From NCBI RefSeq assembly GCF_009749395.1, contig NZ_WBIR01000002.1:124001-188000 (forward strand): a DNA stretch of 64,000 nt, read 5' to 3'. Below the pieces are notes generated by a model. That model saw only the letters and a list, made by a program, of their open reading frames with translations, ran no database searches and had not been told where the DNA came from. The position numbers and the translations under genes were made by a program. Each line of letters begins with the position of its first letter. Positions within the stretch are counted from its first letter, which is position 1. Origin of the DNA: Agromyces salentinus. GTDB taxonomy: Bacteria > Actinomycetota > Actinomycetes > Actinomycetales > Microbacteriaceae. This document shows, piece after piece, positions 45,705 to 54,446 of the stretch.

Positions 45705-47168
45705 TCAGACTGCGACCACCGTCGTCAGGTCCCTGCCGCCATGTTTCGACGCGAACATCGCCGAGTCCGCGGCGACGAAGAGGCGGTCGGCCGTCACAGG
45801 CGCCGAGCCGGCACCATCATGCACCGCGACCCCGATGCTCGCCGAGATCGGAAGGTCCTCCGGTATGCCGGGAATCGCGACACCGATCTCACCGCGAAGG
45901 CGATCGGCGATGGCTGCGGCCGCCTGGGTTCCGGCGCCCTCGCAGATGACCAGGAACTCGTCGCCCCCGAAACGGCCGGCCAGGTCACCCGGGCGGATCG
46001 CGGTCGCGAGGCGCGCAGCGACCTCTCGAAGCACCGAATCGCCCGCCACGTGACCGAGCCGGTCGTTGACGGCCTTGAAGCCGTCGAGGTCGACCACGAT
46101 GAGGGCCGTGGGCACCCCCTCCCGCTGAGCCGAGGCCAACACCTCACCCAGCCTGGCCTTCAGCAACTGGCGGTTGGCGAGCCCGGTGAGCTGATCGTAG
46201 AGCGCCATCCGCTCGAGGCGGGCCTGGAGACGGATCCGGGCCAGCGCTTCGGACGCCTGCCGGGCGAGGGCCTCGTACAGCTCGACGGTTCGGCCGTCGA
46301 AGGCGCGTTCGCGGCCGAACGAGCAGAGGACGACACCCGACGCGCCTGCGCCGGACAGGAGCGGCGTCGCGATCACCGTCTCGATCCGTGCGCGCTTCAT
46401 CCCTGCTGCGTACGTCGGATGGGACTCCAGGATCCGCGAGCGCGACCAGACGAGCACTCGGCCCGATCGGAGCGCCTCGGCCTCGGGCGTCCCGTCGTGT
46501 TCGCCTTCGGGTGCGGCGTCGACGACCGCCTCGGGAGGGGTCCCGGCGACCAATTCGAGCGTCCCGGACTCATCGACGAGGAACACCGCGGCGGCCGAGG
46601 CCTCGAACGCATCCCGCATGCTGGCCCCGAGCGCCTCCGCGAACGCATCGACGGAACCGCTTGCGATGAATGCGGCGGAGGCGCGCTGAAGCGCGCGGAG
46701 TCGCTCCTCGGATGTCTCGGCCATCCGGCGCGCCGCGAGCAGCTCTCGCTCGTAGTCCTGGCGGGACGTTGCATCGAAGATCGCCGAGCGAATGAGCTGC
46801 ACCGCCCCGCCCGACTGCTCCACGAACACTGAGTTCACGAGCGTCGGCAGGATCGATCCGTCGGCACGACGGACCGGCAGCGCGACCTCCTTGACAGCGC
46901 CTTCGAGCCGCAGCACGGGCAGGTACCGGGTCTCGGCGAAGATACGACCGCCAGGGGTGAGCAGGTCGCCGAAGGGCGTCCCGACGAGTTGGTCGGCCGA
47001 GTATCCCGTCCACTCCAGGAAGGTCGAATTGACACGGAGGATCGTGCCGTCGGGTGCGGTCGACATGTGCCCGCAGGGCGCATGCTCGTACAGGTCCTCG
47101 AAGGAGGACTCGATCCCGGCGGCGTCGGGCGCTCCGGTCGTCGGTGGTTCCATGGACGCCGTCGTCAT
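45705..47168 (-). CDS. PAS-GAF-GGDEF diguanylate cyclase, partner of an RsbQ-like hydrolase
   Basis: A 487-residue cytoplasmic signalling protein. The PAS domain (~22-135) has APCGHMSTAPDGTILRVNSTFLEWTGY and LLTPGGRIFAETRYLPVL, the type otherwise found on RsbP-like PAS phosphatases. A short coiled coil leads to a GAF domain (~165-315), then a GGDEF domain (~325-480) with DQLTGLANR, DLDGFKAVND and intact catalytic GGDEF. RPGD five residues before GGDEF is a canonical inhibitory I-site, so product feedback is likely. ATG 47168 overlaps the stop of the hydrolase gene: the two are made together. It should synthesise c-di-GMP. Confidence 0.92.
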   Translation of the reverse strand: MTTASMEPPTTGAPDAAGIESSFEDLYEHAPCGHMSTAPDGTILRVNSTFLEWTGYSADQLVGTPFGDLLTPGGRIFAETRYLPVLRLEGAVKEVALPVRRADGSILPTLVNSVFVEQSGGAVQLIRSAIFDATSRQDYERELLAARRMAETSEERLRALQRASAAFIASGSVDAFAEALGASMRDAFEASAAAVFLVDESGTLELVAGTPPEAVVDAAPEGEHDGTPEAEALRSGRVLVWSRSRILESHPTYAAGMKRARIETVIATPLLSGAGASGVVLCSFGRERAFDGRTVELYEALARQASEALARIRLQARLERMALYDQLTGLANRQLLKARLGEVLASAQREGVPTALIVVDLDGFKAVNDRLGHVAGDSVLREVAARLATAIRPGDLAGRFGGDEFLVICEGAGTQAAAAIADRLRGEIGVAIPGIPEDLPISASIGVAVHDGAGSAPVTADRLFVAADSAMFASKHGGRDLTTVVAV

Positions 47169-47986
47169 CGCAGGAAGTCCTCGATCGCCTCGATCACCTC
47201 GCCGGGGCTGGACAAGTTCGGGCAATGACCCGTCGCGGCGAGCACGACCATGCGGCTGCCCGGGATCTCCCGATGAACGTAGTCGCCGACCTCCCGAGGA
47301 GCGATGACATCGTCGGTGCACTGCAGGATCAGCGTCGGTGTCACCACGGCCTTGAGGTCGTCGCGGTTGTCGGAGGTGAAGGTCACGCGGGCGAAATGCC
47401 GGGCGATGGCGGGATCCACGCTGCAGAAGCTGGCGGTGAGTTCTTCGCCGAGTTGGGGCTGGTCGGGATTCCCCATGATCACCGGGGCGAGATCTGACGA
47501 CCACCCGAGGTAGTTCGCGTCGAGGGCATCGAGCAGTCCGTCGATGTCGGCCTGGGAGAACCCACCGCGATACCCGAGATCGTCGTCGATGTAGCGCGGG
47601 GACGGGCCGACCAGCACCAGCGCACCGAACCGCCGAGGATCGTTCGTCGCCGCCAGGACGCCGACCATCGCACTGACCGAATGTCCCACGTACACCGCGT
47701 CCTCGAGGTCGAGCGTCTCGAGGATCTGGAGCAGGTCATCGGCGTACCCGTGCAGCGAGTCGTACTTCGAGCGGTCGTACGCGCGGAGGTCGGAACCGCC
47801 GGCGCCGACATGGTCGAACAGCACGACGAGGTGGTCGCGCTCGAACGCCGGGGCCACGAGCCGCCACATCTCCTGGCTGCATCCGAACCCGTGGGCGAAG
47901 ACGAGCGGGCGACCAGCCGGATTGCCCGAGACCTTCACGTTGTTGCGCTCGAGAACCTGCATGGCACGTGGTGATGCAAGCGTCAC
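47165..47986 (-). CDS. RsbQ-like alpha/beta hydrolase
   Basis: A 273-residue hydrolase very like Bacillus RsbQ and the plant KAI2/D14 group: RNNVKVSG, FAHGFGCSQEMWRLVAPAFERDH, VGAGGSDLRAYD, YVGHSVSAMVG (catalytic Ser103), RYIDDDLGYRGGF, FCSVDPAIARHFA, LQCTDDVIAP (Asp) and GHCPNLS (His254). All triad residues are present. GTG 47986 has GAAAGG six bases upstream; ATG 47962 lacks a ribosome-binding site. In Bacillus, RsbQ activates the PAS phosphatase RsbP in energy stress. Here the coupled partner is a PAS-GAF-GGDEF protein, so the output is probably c-di-GMP. Confidence 0.92.
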   Translation of the reverse strand: MTLASPRAMQVLERNNVKVSGNPAGRPLVFAHGFGCSQEMWRLVAPAFERDHLVVLFDHVGAGGSDLRAYDRSKYDSLHGYADDLLQILETLDLEDAVYVGHSVSAMVGVLAATNDPRRFGALVLVGPSPRYIDDDLGYRGGFSQADIDGLLDALDANYLGWSSDLAPVIMGNPDQPQLGEELTASFCSVDPAIARHFARVTFTSDNRDDLKAVVTPTLILQCTDDVIAPREVGDYVHREIPGSRMVVLAATGHCPNLSSPGEVIEAIEDFLR

Positions 47987-48261
47987 AGCGGGCCTTTCGA
48001 GATATGGGCGGCCGATCCGCCCCGACGACGACCCGGCGAATGCCCGCCTCATCATAGCCCGAGGCAGCGGCAGGCCTGCTCTGACCATGCGGTGACCGCC
48101 GTGGACTCGTGGGAGCCGGGGAGCGCCCACGGCGAGTGGCGCCGAGACCCTTGGGCCGTTCTCCGGCCACGGCCTCACAGGTTCTCGCGCGAACCGTCCG
48201 AGCGGACACGAGCGGAGCCACTGCGAAGCTGGCCGGCGATCCACGGCACCAACCAGGCGCT

Positions 48262-48973
48262 TCACGCGGCCAGACCGACACCGACGAGCGTGAGCACGAT
48301 TCGTTCGACGAAACAGTGTCCAGGAGTTTCGTCCTCACCGAGCAGCAGCATCGAAAGCACGATGGTGGTTGAGAAGAACGGGAGCACGTACCACCCGCTT
48401 GCCGCGGTCGCCACTGCACCGGCGAGCCCGACCCGAATGCCGTACATGAGCGTCGCCGATCGTCCGCCTGTCGGCCGCCGGGAACGAGGTGCAGGTGGTC
48501 CCGCCGGCCAGAGCAACGAGACCAACCACGCGTAGACGCAACCGGCGACCATGAGCAGTGCGGCCAGGGCGCCGAGTGCCGGGTCGGTGACCGAGAGACC
48601 CCGCCGACCAGAGGCAGACCGAGCATCATGACGAGGGGAGCGATCTTCCGAACGGGATTCGCACTGCGACGGCGATCACGACGCTCAGGGCGAAGATCGT
48701 CAGCACGGCGATCACGGGGAGAGGCGCGACGAGCGAGCCGAGGAACATCGCCCAGCCTGCGACCGTGCCGACGACGAGCACGAGCATGCGCTCGCGCCGG
48801 GAAGTCTCCAGGCCGAGGGCTGCGGCGGGCAGCAGTCCGGCCCCGAGCAGCAGGCCGAGTGCGGGGTCGAACACGGCGACGATTGCCGTCGGAGCAGCGT
48901 ACGCGCCCCCGAGCGAGACGTTCCGCCACGACCAGGCAATCGCGCGCGCCCCGGCAGCCATGCTGCTCGGCAT
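48262..48973 (-). pseudogene. Broken FUSC-family-like membrane protein gene
   Basis: Three reading frames in succession encode pieces of one membrane protein. The first (from ~48973) has SLGGAYAAPTAIVAVFDPALG and ERMLVLVVGTVAGWAMF and stops at 48626. The sequence makes sense only after a frame change near 48645-48652 (KIAPLVMMLGLPLVGG), then another at the C4 run 48599-48602 (GLSVTDPALGALAALLMVAGC), ending at 48262 with FVERIVLTLVGVGLAA. Aligned ends meet without gap, so this is decay by two small indels or sequencing error. The predicted protein resembles FUSC/aromatic-acid-exporter families and is also short at the C-terminus. Confidence 0.7.
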
Positions 48974-49219
48974 TCACCAAGCGGGATCGGACCACCAGCG
49001 ATGATGTGCTCCGGTGTCGGTCGGAACCTCGAGCCTCGGCCGCGACGGTTTCTTGGGCTACGCGTGAATCGACGGCGCCAGGTCACGCATCAGCCGATGG
49101 CGTCGGGTTCGTTCGACGCCGATCCGTGAAAAGATGAGGGCGCCGCCATCACGGGCTCGCAACGATGAGACCTTGCATGACCGTGGCGGTTCAATTCCAC
49201 AGGCTGAACGCTCTCTGGC

Positions 49220-51976
49220 CTAGCCGGGAAGCAGATCCTTCAGTTGCCTGCGGGAGGTGATACCGAGCTTGCGGAAGATGCTGCGCAGGTGCGCTTCGAT
49301 GGTGCGCGGGCTGAGGAAGAGCTGCGCACCGACTTCCCGCGACGTCGCGCCCGTCGCCACCAGGCGGGCGACCTGCAGCTCATGAGCCGTGAGCGAACTG
49401 GCCGGCTGGACCGATCTCTTCCGCGGATTCTCGCCCGTGGCGCGAAGCTCGCGGGCGGCGCGGGCGGCGAAGGCCTGCGCCCCCATGGCGGCAAGAGAGT
49501 CATGGGCTGTGCGGAGCTGCGCGCGAGCATCCTGACGGCGACCCTCTCGGCGCAGCCACTCCCCGAACACGAGATGGGTCCGGGCGAGATGACCGCTCAT
49601 CCCGGATGATCGCAGCCTGTCGAGCGCTTCCCGGTAGTGTCCCTCGGCGGCGGCGGCGTCGGCGCTGACGAGCGCGCGGGAACGCTCCGCGAGCCCGAGC
49701 GCCCAGCCGGTGCCGCTCGCCTCAGCCCGCATGCAGAGCTCCGCGAGCGCGGATTCGGCGAGTGTCCGGTCACCTGCCCGGACGGCCGCCTCGACCAGTT
49801 CCGGCATCGTGATGCTGCTGTTGGAGATCTCATCGGTCTGACGCGCCCGAACCGCGGCGGCCACGGCCGCGGAGTAATTGCCCAGCCCGTTGTGCAGCAC
49901 CGCCAGCGCATAGTGGGCCGTCGCGACCGCGGCCCCGTCCGTCGGCGCCGCCGAGCCCTGCGTGCGCAGCGCATGCAATCGCAGGGTCTCGGCCTCGCGT
50001 CCGCACCACGCGGCGAGGATGAGCTGTCCGAAAGGCTGGGGTATCGCGCCCGTCGCCTGCGTGATGGCTGCTCCCTCGGCGGCGACTTCGCCAGCCCGTG
50101 CGAGCTCGCCGCTCAGAACCAGCACGCCGGCGAGTGCGGCGAGAGCCCCTGGAAGCGTGGTCAGAGCACCCAGCTCTCGTGCCAGACGTACGTTGCGTAT
50201 CGCCAATTCGCGTCCCACATCAGCGTCGTAGAGCCCGGCGGCGCTCCGCGTCGCCAGCCACATCCACCGACGACTCCCCATCTGGCCGACAGCTTCGCCG
50301 TCGAAGCCGCGCGCTCGGAATGCCTCGAGCGCACGGTGCATCGCAGGAGCGCCCGCCGCGTAGCCCTCGGTGAACGTGACGATGAGCCCGTCGAGCAGAT
50401 CGTCTGCGGGCAGCGGTGGTCCGGGCGGCGCGGGTGCCGCGAGAGCGGCGCGCGCAACATCTGCCGCGCCCCGCTTCTCGCCCGCGCCTCCGATGATCAT
50501 CGCCGCGTCCAGGGCGTGCAGGTAGGTTTCCCGCGACAGAGACGCATCCAGCGGTGCCAACGTCTCCGCGGCGTCGAGCAGCATGCCCGGCGCGTCGACC
50601 CCTTCCGCGCGGTGGAAGGCGAGCCTCGCGCGCAGCAGCGCGATGCGTGCGCGCTGCAAGGCGTCGAGCGGACCTGTAGAGGCCATCGTCGCGAGCTCCT
50701 GAGCTTCGACGAACGCCCCGGCATCGTGCTTGGCGTGGGCCGCCTCGAGCGCACGCCTCGCGCGTCCCGCGGGCTCCGGAGTCAGCTCCGCCGCGCGCTG
50801 CAGGAAGACGGCCGCGGCCGCCGCCCCGCCCCGGGCCAGTGTGCGGGCAGCGGAGCGCTCCAGCTCCTGCGCCGTCTCCTCGTCCGTGCCCTGGGCGGAC
50901 TGGGCCCGATGCCAGGTCCGACGATCGGGATCGACGTCTGGATCTGTCGCGAGCGCCAGAGCACCGTGCGCTCGACGCCGGTCGGGCGGCCTCGCCGCCC
51001 GGTACACGGCCGACCGCACGAGCGGATGCCGGAACTGCACGCGCGCGCCGATCTCCAACAGGTCCGACGCCTCAGCCGGTTCGGCATCCGTTCGCCTCAT
51101 CCCGAGCTGCTCGACCGCCCGCCACAGCAGGTCGGCATCGCCCGTCGGGTCTGCTGCAGCCAGGAGAAGGAGCATCTGGGCGTCCGGCGCCAGCCCCTCC
51201 GAGCGCTGGCGAAAGGTCTCTTCGATGCGCCGGGGGACGCTGAGCGCATCCGGCAGCTCGAATCCTCCCGCCCACCCCGTCGCACTGCGGGGCAATTCCA
51301 GAAGCGCCAGCGGATTCCCGCGCGCTTCAGCGAGGATCCGATCGCGGATGTCGTCTTCCAGGGGTGTGTGGACGCCTTCGGACAGCAGCATCCGCGCATC
51401 GTTCTCGTCGAGACCGGTGAGCCGAAATTCGGGTGCGAGGTCGATGAACACATCGATCTGGTCCTCGCCGACCTCGCGTCGCGCGAAAAGCAGCGCGATG
51501 CGCTCTGCGCTGATCCGCCGGGCCACGAAGGCCAGCACCTGCGCAGACGCATGGTCGAGCCATTGAGCGTCGTCGATGAGGCAGAGCAGCGGGCGCTCTT
51601 CAGCGGCCTCGGTGAGCAGATTCAGTGTCGCCAACCCGACCAGGAAGTAGTCGGGAGCCGCTCCCCCGCGAAGCCCGAACGCCACGCTGAGCGCCGACTC
51701 CTGCGGCTCCGGCAATGCGCTCATCCCGTCGAGCAGCGGCGCGCACAGCTGATGCAGCCCCGCGAACGCGAACGGTGTCTCGGCTTCGACGCCCGTGCAC
51801 GCCTCAACGCGGAAGCCTGCGGCAGCAGCCTGCTCTCGTGCATGGTGCAGCAAGGCGCTCTTGCCGATGCCGGCCTCGCCGCGCACCACGAGAGTCCCGC
51901 TGCGCCCCGACTTCGCCTCGGCAAGCAGCGCTTCGACGACATCGCGCTCAGCGCGGCGCCCCAGGAGATTCGTCAG
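49220..51976 (-). CDS. LuxR-family ATP-binding regulator (LAL/MalT type)
   Basis: A ~918-residue regulator: N-terminal LLGRRAERDVVEALL, Walker A GEAGIGKSALL, Walker B LLCLIDDAQWLD, an NB-ARC/AAA domain to ~residue 290, a long helical repeat region, and a C-terminal LuxR helix-turn-helix (LTAHELQVARLVATGATSREVGAQLFLSPRTIEAHLRSIFRKLGI). No ATG, GTG or TTG exists upstream of the P-loop that would include LLGRRAERD. A CTG at 51976 has GGGAG five bases upstream and fits perfectly, so I use it; GTG 51889 would remove 29 residues of the domain. Targets unknown. It is divergent from the first MerR gene. Confidence 0.88.
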   Translation of the reverse strand: MTNLLGRRAERDVVEALLAEAKSGRSGTLVVRGEAGIGKSALLHHAREQAAAAGFRVEACTGVEAETPFAFAGLHQLCAPLLDGMSALPEPQESALSVAFGLRGGAAPDYFLVGLATLNLLTEAAEERPLLCLIDDAQWLDHASAQVLAFVARRISAERIALLFARREVGEDQIDVFIDLAPEFRLTGLDENDARMLLSEGVHTPLEDDIRDRILAEARGNPLALLELPRSATGWAGGFELPDALSVPRRIEETFRQRSEGLAPDAQMLLLLAAADPTGDADLLWRAVEQLGMRRTDAEPAEASDLLEIGARVQFRHPLVRSAVYRAARPPDRRRAHGALALATDPDVDPDRRTWHRAQSAQGTDEETAQELERSAARTLARGGAAAAAVFLQRAAELTPEPAGRARRALEAAHAKHDAGAFVEAQELATMASTGPLDALQRARIALLRARLAFHRAEGVDAPGMLLDAAETLAPLDASLSRETYLHALDAAMIIGGAGEKRGAADVARAALAAPAPPGPPLPADDLLDGLIVTFTEGYAAGAPAMHRALEAFRARGFDGEAVGQMGSRRWMWLATRSAAGLYDADVGRELAIRNVRLARELGALTTLPGALAALAGVLVLSGELARAGEVAAEGAAITQATGAIPQPFGQLILAAWCGREAETLRLHALRTQGSAAPTDGAAVATAHYALAVLHNGLGNYSAAVAAAVRARQTDEISNSSITMPELVEAAVRAGDRTLAESALAELCMRAEASGTGWALGLAERSRALVSADAAAAEGHYREALDRLRSSGMSGHLARTHLVFGEWLRREGRRQDARAQLRTAHDSLAAMGAQAFAARAARELRATGENPRKRSVQPASSLTAHELQVARLVATGATSREVGAQLFLSPRTIEAHLRSIFRKLGITSRRQLKDLLPG

Positions 51977-51998
51977 GTGTGCTCCCGCCGGATAGGGG

Positions 51999-52029
51999 GT
52001 GAGTGTGTCCCTACTACAGGGTATTGCGG
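51999..52029 (+). promoter_or_regulatory. MerR-type dyad, weak eighth copy
   Basis: GAGTGTGT-N7-ACAGGGTA at 52001-52023 keeps the 8-7-8 geometry of the dyads to the right, with a good right arm but a poor left arm and no recognisable TTGAC. It lies in the gap between the LAL gene and the first MerR gene. Confidence 0.35.
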
Positions 52030-52142
52030 TACTCGATTAGGTGAAAGACACCGACGCGAGCACGCGCACCCCGCTGCGAGTCTGGCGACACGGCAGAGAG
52101 GGCATGGGCCGAACCGCAGGACCGACAACAGGAGACGAAGAA

Positions 52143-52904
52143 GTGACGTGGAGCACGCGGGAGCTCGCAGACTTGGCGGGCACGACGGTCAACACAATCC
52201 GGCACTACCATTCGCTGGGCCTTCTGACGGCACCGGAGCGACGGTACAACGGCTACAAGGAGTACCGGGTCCATCACCTGGTACGCCTGATCCAGCTGAG
52301 ACGGGTCGTGGAACTGGGGGTCCCGCTCGCGCAGGTCGACGCGACGGCGGGGCACGGGATCGCCTCGCACGATGAGTTGCGAGAGCTCGACGAGCGCGTG
52401 GTGGCCGAAATCGCCCGCCTGCAGCGAGCACGGTCCGACATCGCCGCCTTGCTGACGGTACGGGCACCCGTCGACACGCCTCGAGGATTCGAGGCCATCG
52501 CCGCCGATCTGTCGGAGCCCGACCGATCGCTCATCCACATCCTCACGCGCCTTCACGACGAGGTCTCGATGTCGCGACTGAAGCAGATGGTGGCAGACGA
52601 GCCCGCAGAGGGCCGGGAAGCGTTCGCGGTGCTTCCACCGGACGCCGACGAGGCCGACCGGCGGCGGGTCGTCTCTCTCCTGGGCTCGGGTGGTACCAAT
52701 TGGCGCTCCACCGCCCGTCCGTGGCTGGTCGTCGACCCCGGGCATCGTCGCGCTCACAGTCAGGAGACCCGGGCCGCGCTCGCCGAGATCGTCACGGAGC
52801 TCTACAACTCCGCACAGCGCGACGTGCTCCGCCGCGTCACCGCCGCTGGGCTGGCGAGCGATCTGCGCGAGGCCCGCCACGTTCACGAGCCTCGGTCGGC
52901 CTGA
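52143..52904 (+). CDS. MerR-family regulator, paralogue 1
   Basis: A 253-residue MerR-type regulator. The N-terminal winged helix is WSTRELADLAGTTVNTIRHYHSLGLLTAPERRYNGYKEYRVHHL, followed by a coiled-coil dimerisation helix (~80-105) and a ~140-residue C-terminal domain ending EIVTELYNSAQRDVLRRV, shared with the paralogue at 56009-56743. GTG 52143 has GGAG eight bases upstream; a GTG at 52041 would add a 34-residue leader without family resemblance. The effector domain is not one I can name. It is a candidate binder of the dyads spread over the next 7 kb. Confidence 0.88.
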   Translation: MTWSTRELADLAGTTVNTIRHYHSLGLLTAPERRYNGYKEYRVHHLVRLIQLRRVVELGVPLAQVDATAGHGIASHDELRELDERVVAEIARLQRARSDIAALLTVRAPVDTPRGFEAIAADLSEPDRSLIHILTRLHDEVSMSRLKQMVADEPAEGREAFAVLPPDADEADRRRVVSLLGSGGTNWRSTARPWLVVDPGHRRAHSQETRAALAEIVTELYNSAQRDVLRRVTAAGLASDLREARHVHEPRSA

Positions 52905-53548
52905 ACGCTCGTTCTTTTCCGCGATCACGCGACCAATCGGGCTCTGTTCGGCGGCATGGCGCTAGCGGCTGGTCGGTCGCGTCGCCGTTGCGGGTCACGC
53001 TCGGGGCCGGCAGACGGAACAGTCGCTGCTGGCTGCCCGCATCCCCGACGAGAACGGTGAGGGAATCGTTCGCTCCAAGGGACGATATGACTGGTGTCAC
53101 TCATTCACGTGACACCATGGCACTACGTGCGCGGCCTCCGATGAGGTGCGATGGAAGCATGTCCATTCCGCAGACCTCCATCGCTCCTCCCGAGCCTGTG
53201 CGCTTCTGGCCGAGGCTCTTCCGGGTTGTGCGCGAGAACATGCGCGTCTCCTCATCCTCAACCCGGCTGCCTGCGGGCCGGCACCCATCGGCTTCATCAT
53301 CGGCATCCTGGCTCCCGACCTCGCCGCCGCCGAGGCCGCTGGGCTGGAGGAGGACGGAACCGGGGACTTGGTGGGCTGGATCGTCATGCCTCCGACTCCC
53401 GGCGCTCGTGCTGCTGATCATCGGAGCCGTCTGGGAGGCGTACCCGCTGCGCCACCCGGCGTACCCGCTCACCCATTGGCCTGAGGTGAACGGAAGGACC
53501 GCCCGCCGTCGTGTTCCCGAGAAGGACCGTCGGAGGCCGGCCGGCAAC
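52905..53548. other. Degenerate region with no intact gene
   Basis: The plus strand shows pieces that look protein-like in different frames: GFIIGILAPDLAAAEAAGLEEDGTGDLVGWIVMP in one, then LVLLIIGAVWEAYPLRHPAYPLTHWP in another about 60 bases on. No single frame stays convincing. I read it as a decayed small membrane protein gene, with low confidence. A 26-bp inverted repeat lies at 53092-53117. Confidence 0.35.
53092..53117. repeat. Inverted repeat TGGTGTCAC-N8-GTGACACCA
   Basis: Nine-base perfect arms around an 8-bp centre, in the gap after the first MerR gene. It differs from the GACCCTGT dyads and could be the operator of another regulator or a transcript hairpin. Confidence 0.6.
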
Positions 53549-53579
53549 TTGACCCTGTTCCTGCAACACGACCTTCGAT
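53549..53579 (+). promoter_or_regulatory. MerR-type promoter of the 53586 membrane gene
   Basis: TTGACC (53549-53554), 19-bp spacer holding GACCCTGT-N7-ACACGACC, and TTCGAT (53574-53579). The ATG at 53586 begins seven bases after the -10. Confidence 0.75.
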
Positions 53580-53585
53580 AGGAGG

Positions 53586-54272
53586 ATGTCCGTGTTCGAC
53601 GAAGACGATGCCGACGCGCTCGGCATGCTCGGCGATGCCGACGACGGCACGATGCCCCGCCGCCAGAAGCGCGGAGACGGGCGTCCGCTCGAGCCTTTCC
53701 GCTGGTGGCACCTGGTGTCAGGCCGAAAGCTGTTCTCGCTGGCGGTGCCGCGGCCGGGCGCGCCGGACGTGGTCTACGCGGTGGATGTGCGGACCGACGA
53801 CGACGGCGACCCCCGTGCCCACCTCTACCGCGACGGGGCGCAGGCGGTCGTCTCCAAGCTGCCGGCGAGGTTCACCGTCGAGGGCGGCGTGATCCAGGTG
53901 GCGGCGGGCTCGTACGGCCTCCGGCGGATGCACTACGTCACGCCCGATCGATCCGAGCGTCGCCTCACCCCGCATCCGCGATCGGCGATCGGTCGCCGCC
54001 TGCGACTCGAGCAGATGCACCCGACCGTGAGCCGGTGGATCGCCGCCAGCGCGATCGCCATCTTGATCGTCGGCGTGGGAGTGAACGTCCCTCAACTCGC
54101 ACAGGTGATCTCCGAGATCCCACCCATCGCGGAGCGGTTCGGCACGTTCGTCTCCCCTATCCATCTCCCCCTGTGGCTCAACATCACCCTCGGCGCCGGT
54201 GCGGCACTGGCCAGCATGGAGCGCGGCCTCCGCCTTCGCTACAACTGGGTCCTCGACGGCCTCGGCAATTGA
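53586..54272 (+). CDS. Membrane protein with two C-terminal helices, unknown function
   Basis: A 228-residue protein: an acidic N-terminus, a hydrophilic ~130-residue domain (WWHLVSGRKLFSLAVP, VVYAVDVRTDDDGD, YRDGAQAVVSKLPARFTVEGGVIQVAAGSYGLRRMHYV), then transmembrane segments around residues 150-170 and 195-212. I do not recognise a family. The ATG at 53586 lies seven bases after the -10 of a MerR-type promoter, implying a leaderless message; AGGAGG directly before it would better serve a GTG at 53592 in a longer transcript. It is convergent with the small efflux-type gene. Confidence 0.75.
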   Translation: MSVFDEDDADALGMLGDADDGTMPRRQKRGDGRPLEPFRWWHLVSGRKLFSLAVPRPGAPDVVYAVDVRTDDDGDPRAHLYRDGAQAVVSKLPARFTVEGGVIQVAAGSYGLRRMHYVTPDRSERRLTPHPRSAIGRRLRLEQMHPTVSRWIAASAIAILIVGVGVNVPQLAQVISEIPPIAERFGTFVSPIHLPLWLNITLGAGAALASMERGLRLRYNWVLDGLGN

Positions 54273-54446
54273 CGACCGGATGACGCGAATTCGGCTCTCG
54301 ATCCATGCGTCGACCGGGCCGTCATCATCGAGGCTCACCGTGGAGTCAGAGAAGGACGAGAAGCAGGTGCGCAGACACGGGGCTGTTCCTCCCTTCAGCC
54401 GACCACCCCTGGGGCTTCGCCCAGTGCCTCGCGATGAGACCCCGTC

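Noticed and set aside
48006..48022. GGGCGG-N5-CCGCCC upstream of the RsbQ-like gene
   Set aside because: Six-base GC-only arms are expected by chance in this composition.
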